From Rhodomicrobium sp. R_RK_3 (GTDB lineage Bacteria; Pseudomonadota; Alphaproteobacteria; Rhizobiales; Rhodomicrobiaceae), in the NCBI RefSeq assembly GCF_002198715.1, contig NZ_MWLK01000026.1, positions 62,001-126,000 on the forward strand: a DNA stretch of 64,000 nt, written 5' to 3'. The notes below the pieces were generated by a model. The model did no database searches. It was not told where the DNA came from and worked only from the letters and a program-made list of their open reading frames with translations. The translations under genes were made by a program, and so were the position numbers. This document shows, piece after piece, positions 45,465 through 53,792 of this stretch. The first letter of the stretch is position 1, and each line of letters begins with the position of its first letter.

Positions 45465-46547
45465 ATGGCGAGCAAAACGCTGGTGCTGATAGGGACGAAG
45501 AAGGGCGCGTTCGTGTTCGAGAGCGACGCCGCGCGGCGCTCCTGGGATTTGCGCGGTCCGTTCAATCCGGCATGGCCGATCAATCACGTCATCGCCGACC
45601 CGGAGACCGGCACCATCTATGCCGGCGGCGGCAATGAATGGTTCGGCCCGGCGGTATGGAAATCCACCGATCTCGGCGAGACCTGGACCCATTCGAGCGA
45701 GGGCCTCGCCTATGCGGCGGGCGAGACGCCGGTGAAATCGGTCTGGAGCCTCGCGCAATGCGGCTCCTGCCTTTATGCGGGCGTCGAGCCGGCCGGCCTG
45801 TTCCGCAGCGAGGATGGCGGCGAGAGCTGGTCGCATGTTTCGGGGCTGCGCGATCACCCGACCCGCCCTGAATGGCACCCGGGCGGCGCCGGGCTGATCC
45901 TGCATTCGATCGTCACCAACCCGAACGACGACCGGCAAATCTGGGTGGCAATGTCCTCGGTTGGCGTCTTCCACAGTTCCGATCGCGGCGAAAGCTGGGA
46001 GCCGCGCAATCGCGGCACGCGCAACGACTACGCGCCCGACGACCAGAAATACCCCGAATTCGGCCAATGCGTGCACTCGCTGGTGATGGCGGCGAACAAG
46101 CCGGAGCGGCTCTATCAGCAGAACCATTGCGGCATGTACCGCAGCGACGATGGCGGCCGCGAATGGCAGAGCATCGAGGCCGGCCTGCCCTCGACCTTCG
46201 GCTTCCCGGCGGCCGCCCATCCGAGCGATCCGGAGACGCTCTATCTGCTGCCGCTGAACGGCGATCAGGTCGGCCGCTACATGCCGGACGCCAAGGCCGC
46301 CGTCTGGCGGACGCGCGATGGCGGGAAAAATTGGCAGGCGCTGCGCCAGGGCCTGCCGCAGGAGAACGCCTTTTTCGGCGTGCTACGCCAGGCCATGGCG
46401 ACGGACAAGCATGACCGCCCCGGCGTCTATTTCGGCACCAGCGGCGGCCAGTTCTATGCCAGCGCCGATGAGGGCGAGAGCTGGACCTGCGTCGCAGAGC
46501 ACCTGCCGCCGATCTACTCTGTGGAGACTTTGGTAATGAAGGGCTAG
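45465..46547 (+). CDS. Asp-box beta-propeller protein (BNR/WD40-YVTN-like)
   Basis: 360 residues without a signal peptide. Six Asp-box motifs are seen: STDLGETW, SEDGGESW, SSDRGESW, SDDGGREW, TRDGGKNW and SADEGESW, spaced as in six-bladed sialidase-like or VPS10-like propellers. Sialidase catalytic arginines are not obvious, so exo-sialidase activity is unlikely. It is followed, after a palindromic repeat, by a MoaD-like gene on the same strand. Confidence 0.85.
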   Translation: MASKTLVLIGTKKGAFVFESDAARRSWDLRGPFNPAWPINHVIADPETGTIYAGGGNEWFGPAVWKSTDLGETWTHSSEGLAYAAGETPVKSVWSLAQCGSCLYAGVEPAGLFRSEDGGESWSHVSGLRDHPTRPEWHPGGAGLILHSIVTNPNDDRQIWVAMSSVGVFHSSDRGESWEPRNRGTRNDYAPDDQKYPEFGQCVHSLVMAANKPERLYQQNHCGMYRSDDGGREWQSIEAGLPSTFGFPAAAHPSDPETLYLLPLNGDQVGRYMPDAKAAVWRTRDGGKNWQALRQGLPQENAFFGVLRQAMATDKHDRPGVYFGTSGGQFYASADEGESWTCVAEHLPPIYSVETLVMKG

Positions 46548-46571
46548 CGGCTGGCGCCGTGCGTGTGGCCT

Positions 46572-46623
46572 CCCCCTCAACCGGTCGCCTTCGGCTCCCG
46601 CCGTTAAGCGGCCGGGTGAGGGG
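46572..46623. repeat. Short palindromic intergenic element
   Basis: Outer arms CCCCTCAACCGG and CCGGGTGAGGGG (one mismatch) bracket about 28 bp. The ends closely resemble those of the larger element at 25870-26020. Confidence 0.6.
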
Positions 46624-46679
46624 AGCCGCTTGCGCTAAACCGGCCCCTGCCGCATGATCCAATTGAGGAAATCACCGCG

Positions 46680-46973
46680 ATGCCGAAAGACAACGCAACA
46701 TCCGCCCCCACGGTCCTGGTGACGCTGCCGCGCGCGCTTCTCGACCTGTTTCCGGGCGCTGAAAAACAGCTCGAAATGTCGGCCGCGACGGTCGGCGAGA
46801 TGATCGACGCGCTCGATGCCCGCTGGCCCGGAATGCGCGACCGGCTCTGCGACACCACCCCGCGCGTCCGGCGCCATCTCAATATTTTCGTCGAAGGCCG
46901 CCGCGCCGCCCTGGAGACGCCGCTGCCCGAAGGCGCCAAAATCTACGTGCTGACGGCGATGTCGGGCGGCTGA
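46680..46973 (+). CDS. MoaD/ThiS-like ubiquitin-fold sulfur-carrier protein
   Basis: 97 residues ending in the diagnostic Gly-Gly (TAMSGG), which in MoaD and ThiS is adenylated and thiocarboxylated. The core VLVTLPRALLDLF, FVEGRR and LPEGAKIYVLTAMSGG fits the family. No moaE, moaB, thiG or cysM gene is nearby; its only neighbour is the beta-propeller gene, so its activating enzyme and acceptor are unknown. Confidence 0.88.
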   Translation: MPKDNATSAPTVLVTLPRALLDLFPGAEKQLEMSAATVGEMIDALDARWPGMRDRLCDTTPRVRRHLNIFVEGRRAALETPLPEGAKIYVLTAMSGG

Positions 46974-47056
46974 GCGGGATCGCATGAGACGGCATCGGCC
47001 CCGCGCGCCGCATTGCCAGGGAGGGGGTTTCGGCTGCGGCTTGGTTCCGGCGTGAG

Positions 47057-48106
47057 TTATTGCCGATCCCGCTCCGGCGCGCCTCCGCAGGGAATGAGGA
47101 CGGCGCAGTTCTTTCCCCTTCGTTTGGCCTCGTAGAGCGCTTTGTCCGCGGTTTCGATCAACGTGGCCATCACCTGACAGGCCCGGCCCGGAATCGCCGA
47201 TGTCGCCCCGATGCTGACGGTCACATGCCCTCCGACGGTCGAGCCGGCATGGGGGACGCGCAGGTCTTCGATGGTGCGGCACACGATCTGGCCCAGGGCG
47301 AACACGCCGGCGCCGTCCGTGTTCGGCAGGATGATCGCGAACTCCTCGCCTCCATAGCGTGCGGCCGCATCTGCGGGCCGCTTGCAACTGTCGGCGACCG
47401 CGTTGGCCACTCTCCGCAACGTATCGTCGCCCCCGACATGGCCGTATGTGTCGTTGTAAGCCTTGAAGCAATCGACATCGATCATGAGCAGCGCAATCGG
47501 CATCTGGGTGCGCGCGGCGTGTTTCCATTCGGCATCGAGATATTCGTCGAAATAGCGCCTGTTGCTGAGCCCGGTAAGCCCGTCGACCTTGATGAGGCGC
47601 TGCAGCGCAAGATTTGCCTCCATGAGCTGCTGCTGGCTTTGGTGCAGCGCGCGGTAGGCCTCGTCGCGTTGAAGCTGACTGAGATACGCCCGGGTGTGAT
47701 AGCGAATGCGCGCGATGAGCTCGACCTTGTCAGGCAGTTTCACCAGATAATCATTCGCGCCGCGCCGGAAGGCCTCGCTCTTGGTGGCCGGCTCCTCTTT
47801 CGTCGATAATACGATGATCGGCACGCCGCCGATTGCCGGATCGGCGCGGTATTGGCTGACGAGATCCAGGCCGTTCACGCCCGGCATGACGAGGTCCTGC
47901 AACACCACCGTCGGCCTTAGCGCGCGCACCACCTTGATGGCCTCGGCGGGATCCATGCAGTAATGAAACTCCAGCCTGGGCACATCCGCCAGGGCGCGTC
48001 GCACCGCCTCGACGACCATGAGCTGATCGTCGACCAGCAGCACCATGGCCTTGTCGTTCTGAGGAACGCCGGGCAGCTCCGCGTCTTCAGGACTTGCGTG
48101 TTCCAT
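47057..48106 (-). CDS. wspR: Response regulator diguanylate cyclase WspR
   Basis: 349 residues from ATG 48106 with AAGGAG seven bases upstream. An N-terminal receiver domain (Asp26-27, phospho-acceptor Asp71 in LQDLVMPG, Lys of VKLPDK) is joined by a helical linker to a GGDEF domain. The active site is GGEEF (252-256) and the inhibitory site RPAD (243-246) sits five residues before it, so both cyclic-di-GMP synthesis and product inhibition are predicted. It is the output of the Wsp pathway and overlaps wspF by 20 bp. Confidence 0.93.
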   Translation of the reverse strand: MEHASPEDAELPGVPQNDKAMVLLVDDQLMVVEAVRRALADVPRLEFHYCMDPAEAIKVVRALRPTVVLQDLVMPGVNGLDLVSQYRADPAIGGVPIIVLSTKEEPATKSEAFRRGANDYLVKLPDKVELIARIRYHTRAYLSQLQRDEAYRALHQSQQQLMEANLALQRLIKVDGLTGLSNRRYFDEYLDAEWKHAARTQMPIALLMIDVDCFKAYNDTYGHVGGDDTLRRVANAVADSCKRPADAAARYGGEEFAIILPNTDGAGVFALGQIVCRTIEDLRVPHAGSTVGGHVTVSIGATSAIPGRACQVMATLIETADKALYEAKRRGKNCAVLIPCGGAPERDRQ

Positions 48107-49124
48107 GGCGAGCTCCTTCTTGGCCCCGCGCAGCGGCTGCCACGGCGAGGCGCGCTGCAATGCGTTCGAGTGAAACGATTTCAACCGCCGCGCCGATATC
48201 CGCCGCCGCTTTGGGCATGCCGTAGACGATGCTGCTGGCGGCGTCCTGCGCGATGGTGTGATGGCCCCTGTCGCGCAAGGCTTTAAGACCCAGCGCGCCG
48301 TCGCGGCCCATGCCGGTCAGCAGCACGCCGATGGCTCGGCCCTGCCAAAGCTTGCATATGCTCTCGAAGAAAACGTCGACCGACGGACGGTAGACGCTGT
48401 CGACCGGCTGGGGCGCATAGCCGAGTTTTTCGGGCGTCTTGAACACCAGATGGTTGCCCGCGCCGGCGAGCAGGACGCGCCCAGGCTGCGGCCGGTCACC
48501 CTCGGCGGCGATGCGCACCGGCAGGTGCGATTGTTGCGACAGCCAATGGGCGAGGCCGGCGACGAATTTCTCGTCCACATGCTGCACGATGACGATGGCT
48601 TCTGCGAAAGCCTTCGGCAGCGCGCTCAACACCGTCGCGAGCGCGGCCGGCCCCCCCGCCGAAGCCCCGATCGCGACCAGCATCGGTTTTGAGCCGTGGC
48701 CGGCGGCAGGCTTCACGGCCTGCGCGAGCGGGGTCGGAGACAAGAGCCTGCCGACCGTGGCGATCTTGCCGAGCAGGGCGGCGGCGCCATCGCGCGCCCC
48801 GCCCAGCACCGGCGTGTCCACCGCGTCGATCGCGCCGTGGCCCATGGCCTCGAAAACGCGCGAGGCATTGACCCCGACATCGCTCGTCACCACCACGATG
48901 GCGCAAGGGGTGGCGACCATGATGCGGCGCGTCGCCTCGACACCGTCCATGCGCGGCATGACGAGATCCATCAGGATCAAGTCCGGCTTATCCCTTGCGC
49001 AGAGCTCGACGGCATCGATGCCGTCACGCGCGGTCCAGGCGATCTCATGCTCCGGCGCCAGCGCCAGCGCCCGCCGCAGAGCCTCGATCGCCATCGGCAT
49101 GTCGTTGACCAGCCCGATCCTCAC
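48087..49124 (-). CDS. wspF: CheB-like protein-glutamate methylesterase WspF
   Basis: 345 residues from GTG 49124, overlapping the wspE stop (GTGA). Receiver domain with Asp53 (LILMDLVMPRMD) and a CheB effector domain with the catalytic serine GASAGGPAAL, the VQHVDEKF histidine region and TGMGRDGALG. It resets the WspA receptor by demethylation; in Pseudomonas, loss of WspF locks the pathway on. Confidence 0.93.
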   Translation of the reverse strand: MRIGLVNDMPMAIEALRRALALAPEHEIAWTARDGIDAVELCARDKPDLILMDLVMPRMDGVEATRRIMVATPCAIVVVTSDVGVNASRVFEAMGHGAIDAVDTPVLGGARDGAAALLGKIATVGRLLSPTPLAQAVKPAAGHGSKPMLVAIGASAGGPAALATVLSALPKAFAEAIVIVQHVDEKFVAGLAHWLSQQSHLPVRIAAEGDRPQPGRVLLAGAGNHLVFKTPEKLGYAPQPVDSVYRPSVDVFFESICKLWQGRAIGVLLTGMGRDGALGLKALRDRGHHTIAQDAASSIVYGMPKAAADIGAAVEIVSLERIAARLAVAAAARGQEGARHGTRKS

Positions 49125-51400
49125 GCCGCCGCCTCGCCGATCAGGTCGACGACGGTCTGCACCAGCCTGTCGTCGTCGAAGCTGCTTTTGGTCAGGTAAA
49201 AGTCGGCGCCCGCTTCCAGCCCGCGCTGGCGATCCTCCTCGCGGTCCTTGTAGGAGACGATGATCACGGGCGTCGACCGCAGATTCTGGTCCTTGCGGAT
49301 CAGCGCCACCAGCGCGATGCCGTCCATGCGCGGCATGTCGATATCGGTCACGACGAGATCGAATCCGCCAGCGCGCGCGGCGTTCCATCCGTCCATGCCG
49401 TCGACCGCGACATCGACCTCGTAGCCGTGCCGGGTGAGCAGCTTGCGCTCCAGCTCGCGCACGGTGAGCGAATCGTCCACGACCAGCACCCGCTTGCGCT
49501 TTCGCACCTGGGCGCCGACATTCTCCTCACGCACCTTGCTGAGGCGGTTCGCGGAGGCGAGGCGCTCCATCGACCGGATCATGTCCTCGACATCGACGAT
49601 AAGCACCGGCGCGCCGTCCGCCATCAGGGCGGCAGCGCTCACGTCTTGGATTTTCCCGAGCCTCGCGTCGATCGCCTGCACCACCAGTTCATGCCGTCCG
49701 AGGAAGCGATCCACGGCGAGGCCATAGGTGCTGGCGTGATCGCTCACGATGATGACGGGCATGTCGTCGGGCGCGATGGCGGGCTCGCCGCCTCCCAGAA
49801 TCTGGCTTGCGGCGACAAGGCCGATATTGCGCCCTTCGAACAGGAAGTGCTGGCGCCCTTCCAGCCTCTCGATCTGCCCGGCGTGAACTTTGACCACCCG
49901 CACGATGTAAGCGAGCGGGATGGCATAGAGTTCGCCGCCGACCTCCGTCACGAGCGCGCGCACCACCGAGAGCGTCAGCGGCAATTGCAGTTGGAAGCGC
50001 GTGCCCGCGCCAAGATGGGAGGCGACGCGGACAATGCCCCGCACCTGCTTGATCATATCCTGAACGACGTCGAGCCCGACGCCGCGCCCGGACACCTCCG
50101 TCACCGTCTCCTTCATCGAGAAGCCGGGGAGGAAGAGGAATTCCAGCAATTCGCTCTCGCTGAGCGTCGCGCCCATCTCCTTAGTGGCGATCCCGCGCCC
50201 GATGACGGCACGCCGCAGCGCCTCCACATCGACCCCGCGCCCATCGTCCGAAATGGTGATATGCAGAGCGCCGCCGCCGTGACGCGCTTCGATCTTGATG
50301 AGGCCATCGGCGGGCTTGCCGGCGGCAAGGCGCTCTTGCGGCGTTTCGATGCCGTGGTCGATCGCGTTGCGCAGGAGGTGGCCGAGCGGCGCATCGAGCT
50401 TTTCCAGGATGTCGCGGTCGACTTCCGTCGCCCCGCCCAGGATCTCCAGCCGCACCTGCTTGCCGAGGGCGTGGCCGAGGTCGCGCACCATCCGCGGAAA
50501 CGCCTGCAGGCCGTCGCTGAACGGCCGCATTCGGCAGGCGAGCGCGGAATCATAAAGGCGCTGCGCGAGATTGGCGGTGCGACGGTCGGAGAGGTCGAGA
50601 TCGGCGATCTGCTGCTGCAGGATGCCCTGGCAGGCCAGGAGTTGGCTCTGCGCGTCCGTCATCGCCATCCGGGCCCGATCGCCGGAGCCTTCTTTCGGCA
50701 AGGCGTCGCTCAGCGCGCGCAGCGCATCGCCGCATCGGATGTGCAGGCGCTTCAACCGCAGCAGGGATTCGCCAAACGGCTTCAGCCAGCGCGATTCGAC
50801 CAGCGATTCCCCGGCGAGGCCGAGCAGCCGGTTGACGTTGTCGGCCGTCACCCGAAGCATCCGGTCCGCCGCGTCGGGCGCCGCCGCCGTGGGTGCCTTG
50901 ATCGCCTCCGGCTCCAGCTCCGGTTCTGATGCGGCAGGCGCCTCGACTGGCTCCAAGGCCTCGGGCCGCGCGAGCGGCGCGGCAGGTCGTGGCCTCGCGA
51001 GCATCTGTTCCAGTTTTTGGGTGAACGCGTCGATTGCGGCCTGCGGCGTCCGGTCCGCGCCGCCCGCTTCGCCATCGGGCGGCTTGGCCAGCGCGATCAG
51101 CAGATCCACGCCCTGCAGCAGAAGATCGATCTCATCGCGGTCGAGGGTAATCCGGCCTTCCTGGGCCGCGACGAAGCAATCCTCCATCGCGTGCGCCACC
51201 GCGACGCCGGCGGAGAGATCGACGATGCGGGCCGCGCCTTTGAGCGAATGCGCCGCGCGCATGCAGCTTTCGAGTTCGGCGGGTGCGCTGGGAGTCCGCT
51301 CGAGCGCCAGCAGCCCCTCGGTCAGGACTTCCGCCTGGCTCTCCGTTTCGAGGTGGAACAATTCCTCCATGGAGAGATCGCTGAGATTCCTCGCGCTCAT
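49121..51400 (-). CDS. wspE: Hybrid CheA-type histidine kinase WspE
   Basis: 759 residues: an N-terminal HPt domain with phospho-histidine 51 (AAHSLKGAAR), dimerisation region, ATPase domain (HLLRNAIDHGIE, then ISDDGRGVD and GRGVGLDVV), a CheW-like regulatory domain, and a C-terminal receiver domain (VLVVDDSLTVRELERK, DLVVTDIDMPRMDG). The fused receiver distinguishes WspE from CheA. It phosphorylates WspR and WspF. Confidence 0.94.
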   Translation of the reverse strand: MSARNLSDLSMEELFHLETESQAEVLTEGLLALERTPSAPAELESCMRAAHSLKGAARIVDLSAGVAVAHAMEDCFVAAQEGRITLDRDEIDLLLQGVDLLIALAKPPDGEAGGADRTPQAAIDAFTQKLEQMLARPRPAAPLARPEALEPVEAPAASEPELEPEAIKAPTAAAPDAADRMLRVTADNVNRLLGLAGESLVESRWLKPFGESLLRLKRLHIRCGDALRALSDALPKEGSGDRARMAMTDAQSQLLACQGILQQQIADLDLSDRRTANLAQRLYDSALACRMRPFSDGLQAFPRMVRDLGHALGKQVRLEILGGATEVDRDILEKLDAPLGHLLRNAIDHGIETPQERLAAGKPADGLIKIEARHGGGALHITISDDGRGVDVEALRRAVIGRGIATKEMGATLSESELLEFLFLPGFSMKETVTEVSGRGVGLDVVQDMIKQVRGIVRVASHLGAGTRFQLQLPLTLSVVRALVTEVGGELYAIPLAYIVRVVKVHAGQIERLEGRQHFLFEGRNIGLVAASQILGGGEPAIAPDDMPVIIVSDHASTYGLAVDRFLGRHELVVQAIDARLGKIQDVSAAALMADGAPVLIVDVEDMIRSMERLASANRLSKVREENVGAQVRKRKRVLVVDDSLTVRELERKLLTRHGYEVDVAVDGMDGWNAARAGGFDLVVTDIDMPRMDGIALVALIRKDQNLRSTPVIIVSYKDREEDRQRGLEAGADFYLTKSSFDDDRLVQTVVDLIGEAAA

Positions 51401-52077
51401 GCGACACTTCGATTCAGGGCTGGCAAAAGCCGCTGCTCGTCGAGGAGGCCGATGGTCCTGTCCTTCCAGGCGAAGGTGGCTTTAGTGAAGTTCGCCGCGC
51501 CTTTCGCGACCGTGTCGGGCAGGGCTTTGACCTCGTCGGCACGATAGCGAAAGATGCCGCCGACCTCATCCACCGGCGCCGCGAGGCGCTGGCCATGATC
51601 GGAGATGACAAGCAATCGCCGCCCGGCGTGGTCCTCCTCTTGCGTCTCGTCCAACGCCATCAGCCGCGTCAGCGAGACGCAAATCAAAAGCGCGCCGCGC
51701 ACATTGACGAGGCCGAGCACCACGCCGCCGCGCCGGTGCGGCAGGCTATGGATGGGGCGCCGCTTCACGACCTCCTCGAGCGCCAGCATTGGGAAGGCCA
51801 GCCATTCCCCGCCCAGCCGGAAAATGATGACGGCGTGGGTTGCGCCTTCCTGGCGCTCGGGCGCGCGCGCGACATAGGCTGTCAGTTCTGCCAGATAGGC
51901 TTCCGGCATGTCTTGATCCAGAAACGTCACTGCGGCACCGGCGTAGACGGGGCAGTTCCGGCAATGCACCTGGATGGCCAATTCCGGACAGGAGCGGTCG
52001 CCGCTGACGCCGATCACGCTCCAGCAGGCCTCGACGGGTGGGCTGCCCGCACGCAAGTCTGCGATGGGCGCGGTCAT
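51397..52077 (-). CDS. wspD: CheW-like adaptor WspD
   Basis: 226 residues from ATG 52077, coupled to wspC by ATGA. The N-terminal part carries the conserved HCRNCPVYAG cysteine motif of WspD-type adaptors before the CheW domain (GVVLGLVNVRGALLICVSL). It links the receptor WspA to the kinase WspE. Confidence 0.9.
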   Translation of the reverse strand: MTAPIADLRAGSPPVEACWSVIGVSGDRSCPELAIQVHCRNCPVYAGAAVTFLDQDMPEAYLAELTAYVARAPERQEGATHAVIIFRLGGEWLAFPMLALEEVVKRRPIHSLPHRRGGVVLGLVNVRGALLICVSLTRLMALDETQEEDHAGRRLLVISDHGQRLAAPVDEVGGIFRYRADEVKALPDTVAKGAANFTKATFAWKDRTIGLLDEQRLLPALNRSVA

Positions 52078-53321
52078 GGCGCCGCCTTTCGGCCGAGCCG
52101 GGCGATGCGTCCATTGAGCAATCCGGCGCCCCGTGCGTCGCCTTGCCTCTCGAGCAACAGGGTCAGATGCATCAGCGCCTCGTGATGCTCCGGCTCGAGA
52201 TAGAGCGCCTTGCGATAGAAGCGTGCGGCGTCCTCCAGCCGGTTTTTTGCGTCCCGGATGAGCCCGAGCAGGCAAAAGCCGTCGGCGCTGGCGCCATGAA
52301 CTTCCATATGGGCGGCGCAAGCCTGTTCGGATTCCTCGAAGCGGCCTTGATCGGCCAATCGCCTGCTGTCTTCCAGACCCGGCGGCGGCATCGCCGGCGG
52401 AGCGGCCGCTTGCGGGCGGGGCCTGGCAAGGGCAGGGGCCACGACGGCGGCACGAAGGGGGCGCGGCGGCGGCTTGGCGCGCGGGGCAGGCAGGCTCTTG
52501 ACCGCTTCGTCCAGTCGCGCTCGGGCAAAGGCGGTGTCAGGGGCGCGGAAGGCGAAAGATCGGGGAATGGCGGCGGATGGAAACCCGTTTCGCCGGAGCA
52601 GGCCGGTCTCGGACGGGCCGACGAACAACAGCCCGGCCGGCGACAGCAGCCGCGCCAAGACGGCCACGGCGCGGTCCTGTGATTCGGCGTCGAAATAGAT
52701 GAGCATGTTCCGGCAGAAAATGACGTCGTAGCGTTCCGCCCCACTCAGGAAGTCCTGATCGAAAATGCTGGCCCGCATGAACGCCACCCGCTCGCGGACG
52801 CCGCTTAAGATGCGGTAGCGCCCATGCGCCGGCTCGAAATACCGATCGCGGAAACCGAGATCGCCGCCGCGAAACGAATTGCTGCCATAAGAGGCGTCCG
52901 CCGCGCGCCGCAGCGCTCGCGCGCTGATATCGATGGCGTCGATCTGGAAACGCGCCCCGCTCAATCCGCTGTCGAGCAGGACCATCGCCATGGAATACGG
53001 CTCCTCGCCCGTGGCGCAGGGAAGGCTCAGCAGGCGCAGCGTCTTGCTGGTTTTCGCCCCTTCGGCGACGACGAAGCGCGCCATGGCCGCGAAGGCGGCG
53101 CGGTCGCGGAAGAACCAGGTTTCGGAGACGACGACCGCCTCGATCAGCTCCTGCGCCTCGGTGCTCGACGCTTGTATGCGCTCCCAATAATCGCCGGTGT
53201 CGGTTTCGTTGCAGACGATCATGCGCGACCTGACTGCCCGGTCGATCGAACAGGGCCCGATCGAGGCTCCGTCGAGCCCCATGGTTTCGCGCAGAAGCGC
53301 TTCGATTTTGGCGATCGTCAT
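52074..53321 (-). CDS. wspC: CheR-type receptor methyltransferase with TPR tail, WspC
   Basis: 415 residues. The CheR core contains SETWFFRDRAAF, LSLPCATGEEPYSMAMVL (SAM binding) and DVIFCRNMLIYFD. A Pro/Ala-rich linker (about 280-315) leads to tetratricopeptide-like helices near the C-terminus (FYRKALYLEPEHHEALMHL). It methylates WspA. Start and stop overlap the flanking genes by four bases each. Confidence 0.93.
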   Translation of the reverse strand: MTIAKIEALLRETMGLDGASIGPCSIDRAVRSRMIVCNETDTGDYWERIQASSTEAQELIEAVVVSETWFFRDRAAFAAMARFVVAEGAKTSKTLRLLSLPCATGEEPYSMAMVLLDSGLSGARFQIDAIDISARALRRAADASYGSNSFRGGDLGFRDRYFEPAHGRYRILSGVRERVAFMRASIFDQDFLSGAERYDVIFCRNMLIYFDAESQDRAVAVLARLLSPAGLLFVGPSETGLLRRNGFPSAAIPRSFAFRAPDTAFARARLDEAVKSLPAPRAKPPPRPLRAAVVAPALARPRPQAAAPPAMPPPGLEDSRRLADQGRFEESEQACAAHMEVHGASADGFCLLGLIRDAKNRLEDAARFYRKALYLEPEHHEALMHLTLLLERQGDARGAGLLNGRIARLGRKAAP

Positions 53322-53773
53322 GCCGCCGCCCCGAAGCGCGCTTTGCCAAGATGATGCGACACCAGAGCATTCGCATCGACCCGTTGCACGAAACCCTTCT
53401 TGCCGAAGAAGATCGACCGGAGATAGGGCGTGTCGCTTTGGGCGGCGTCAGCGCCGGCGAGAGACGCCTCATCGCCACGCACCAGCTCGGTCGCCTGCTC
53501 GGCCAACAGTCCGACGAGACGCGGTTCGGCTCCCTCGCCCTTGCGCTCCACGAGGATGATCCGCGTGCTGAGGCGTGTCTTGGCCGGGCGCCCGAGAACC
53601 ATTTCGCTGAGATCGATCAGCGGGACCGGCCGGCCGCGGTAATTGAACAGGCCGGCGCTTCCCTCGGGCGAATGCGGTGTCCGATTTGCGGTGACCAGCG
53701 GCAGTATCTCTACGACTTCGCGCCCATCGAGCGCATAGCGATGGCCGTCGAGTTGGAACAAAAGAAAAAGCAC
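53318..53773 (-). CDS. wspB: CheW-like adaptor WspB
   Basis: 151 residues from a GTG with AAGGA eight bases upstream. A single CheW domain: FLLFQLDGHRYALDGREVVEI and LFNYRGRPVPLIDLSEMVLG. It starts 19 bp after the wspA stop and overlaps wspC by four bases. Confidence 0.92.
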   Translation of the reverse strand: MLFLLFQLDGHRYALDGREVVEILPLVTANRTPHSPEGSAGLFNYRGRPVPLIDLSEMVLGRPAKTRLSTRIILVERKGEGAEPRLVGLLAEQATELVRGDEASLAGADAAQSDTPYLRSIFFGKKGFVQRVDANALVSHHLGKARFGAAA

Positions 53774-53792
53774 GTGGCTGTCCTTTCGCCGA

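Noticed and set aside
45465-46547. Sialidase activity for the Asp-box protein
   Set aside because: Asp boxes are structural; no signal peptide and no catalytic arginine triad or FRIP-type motif is seen.
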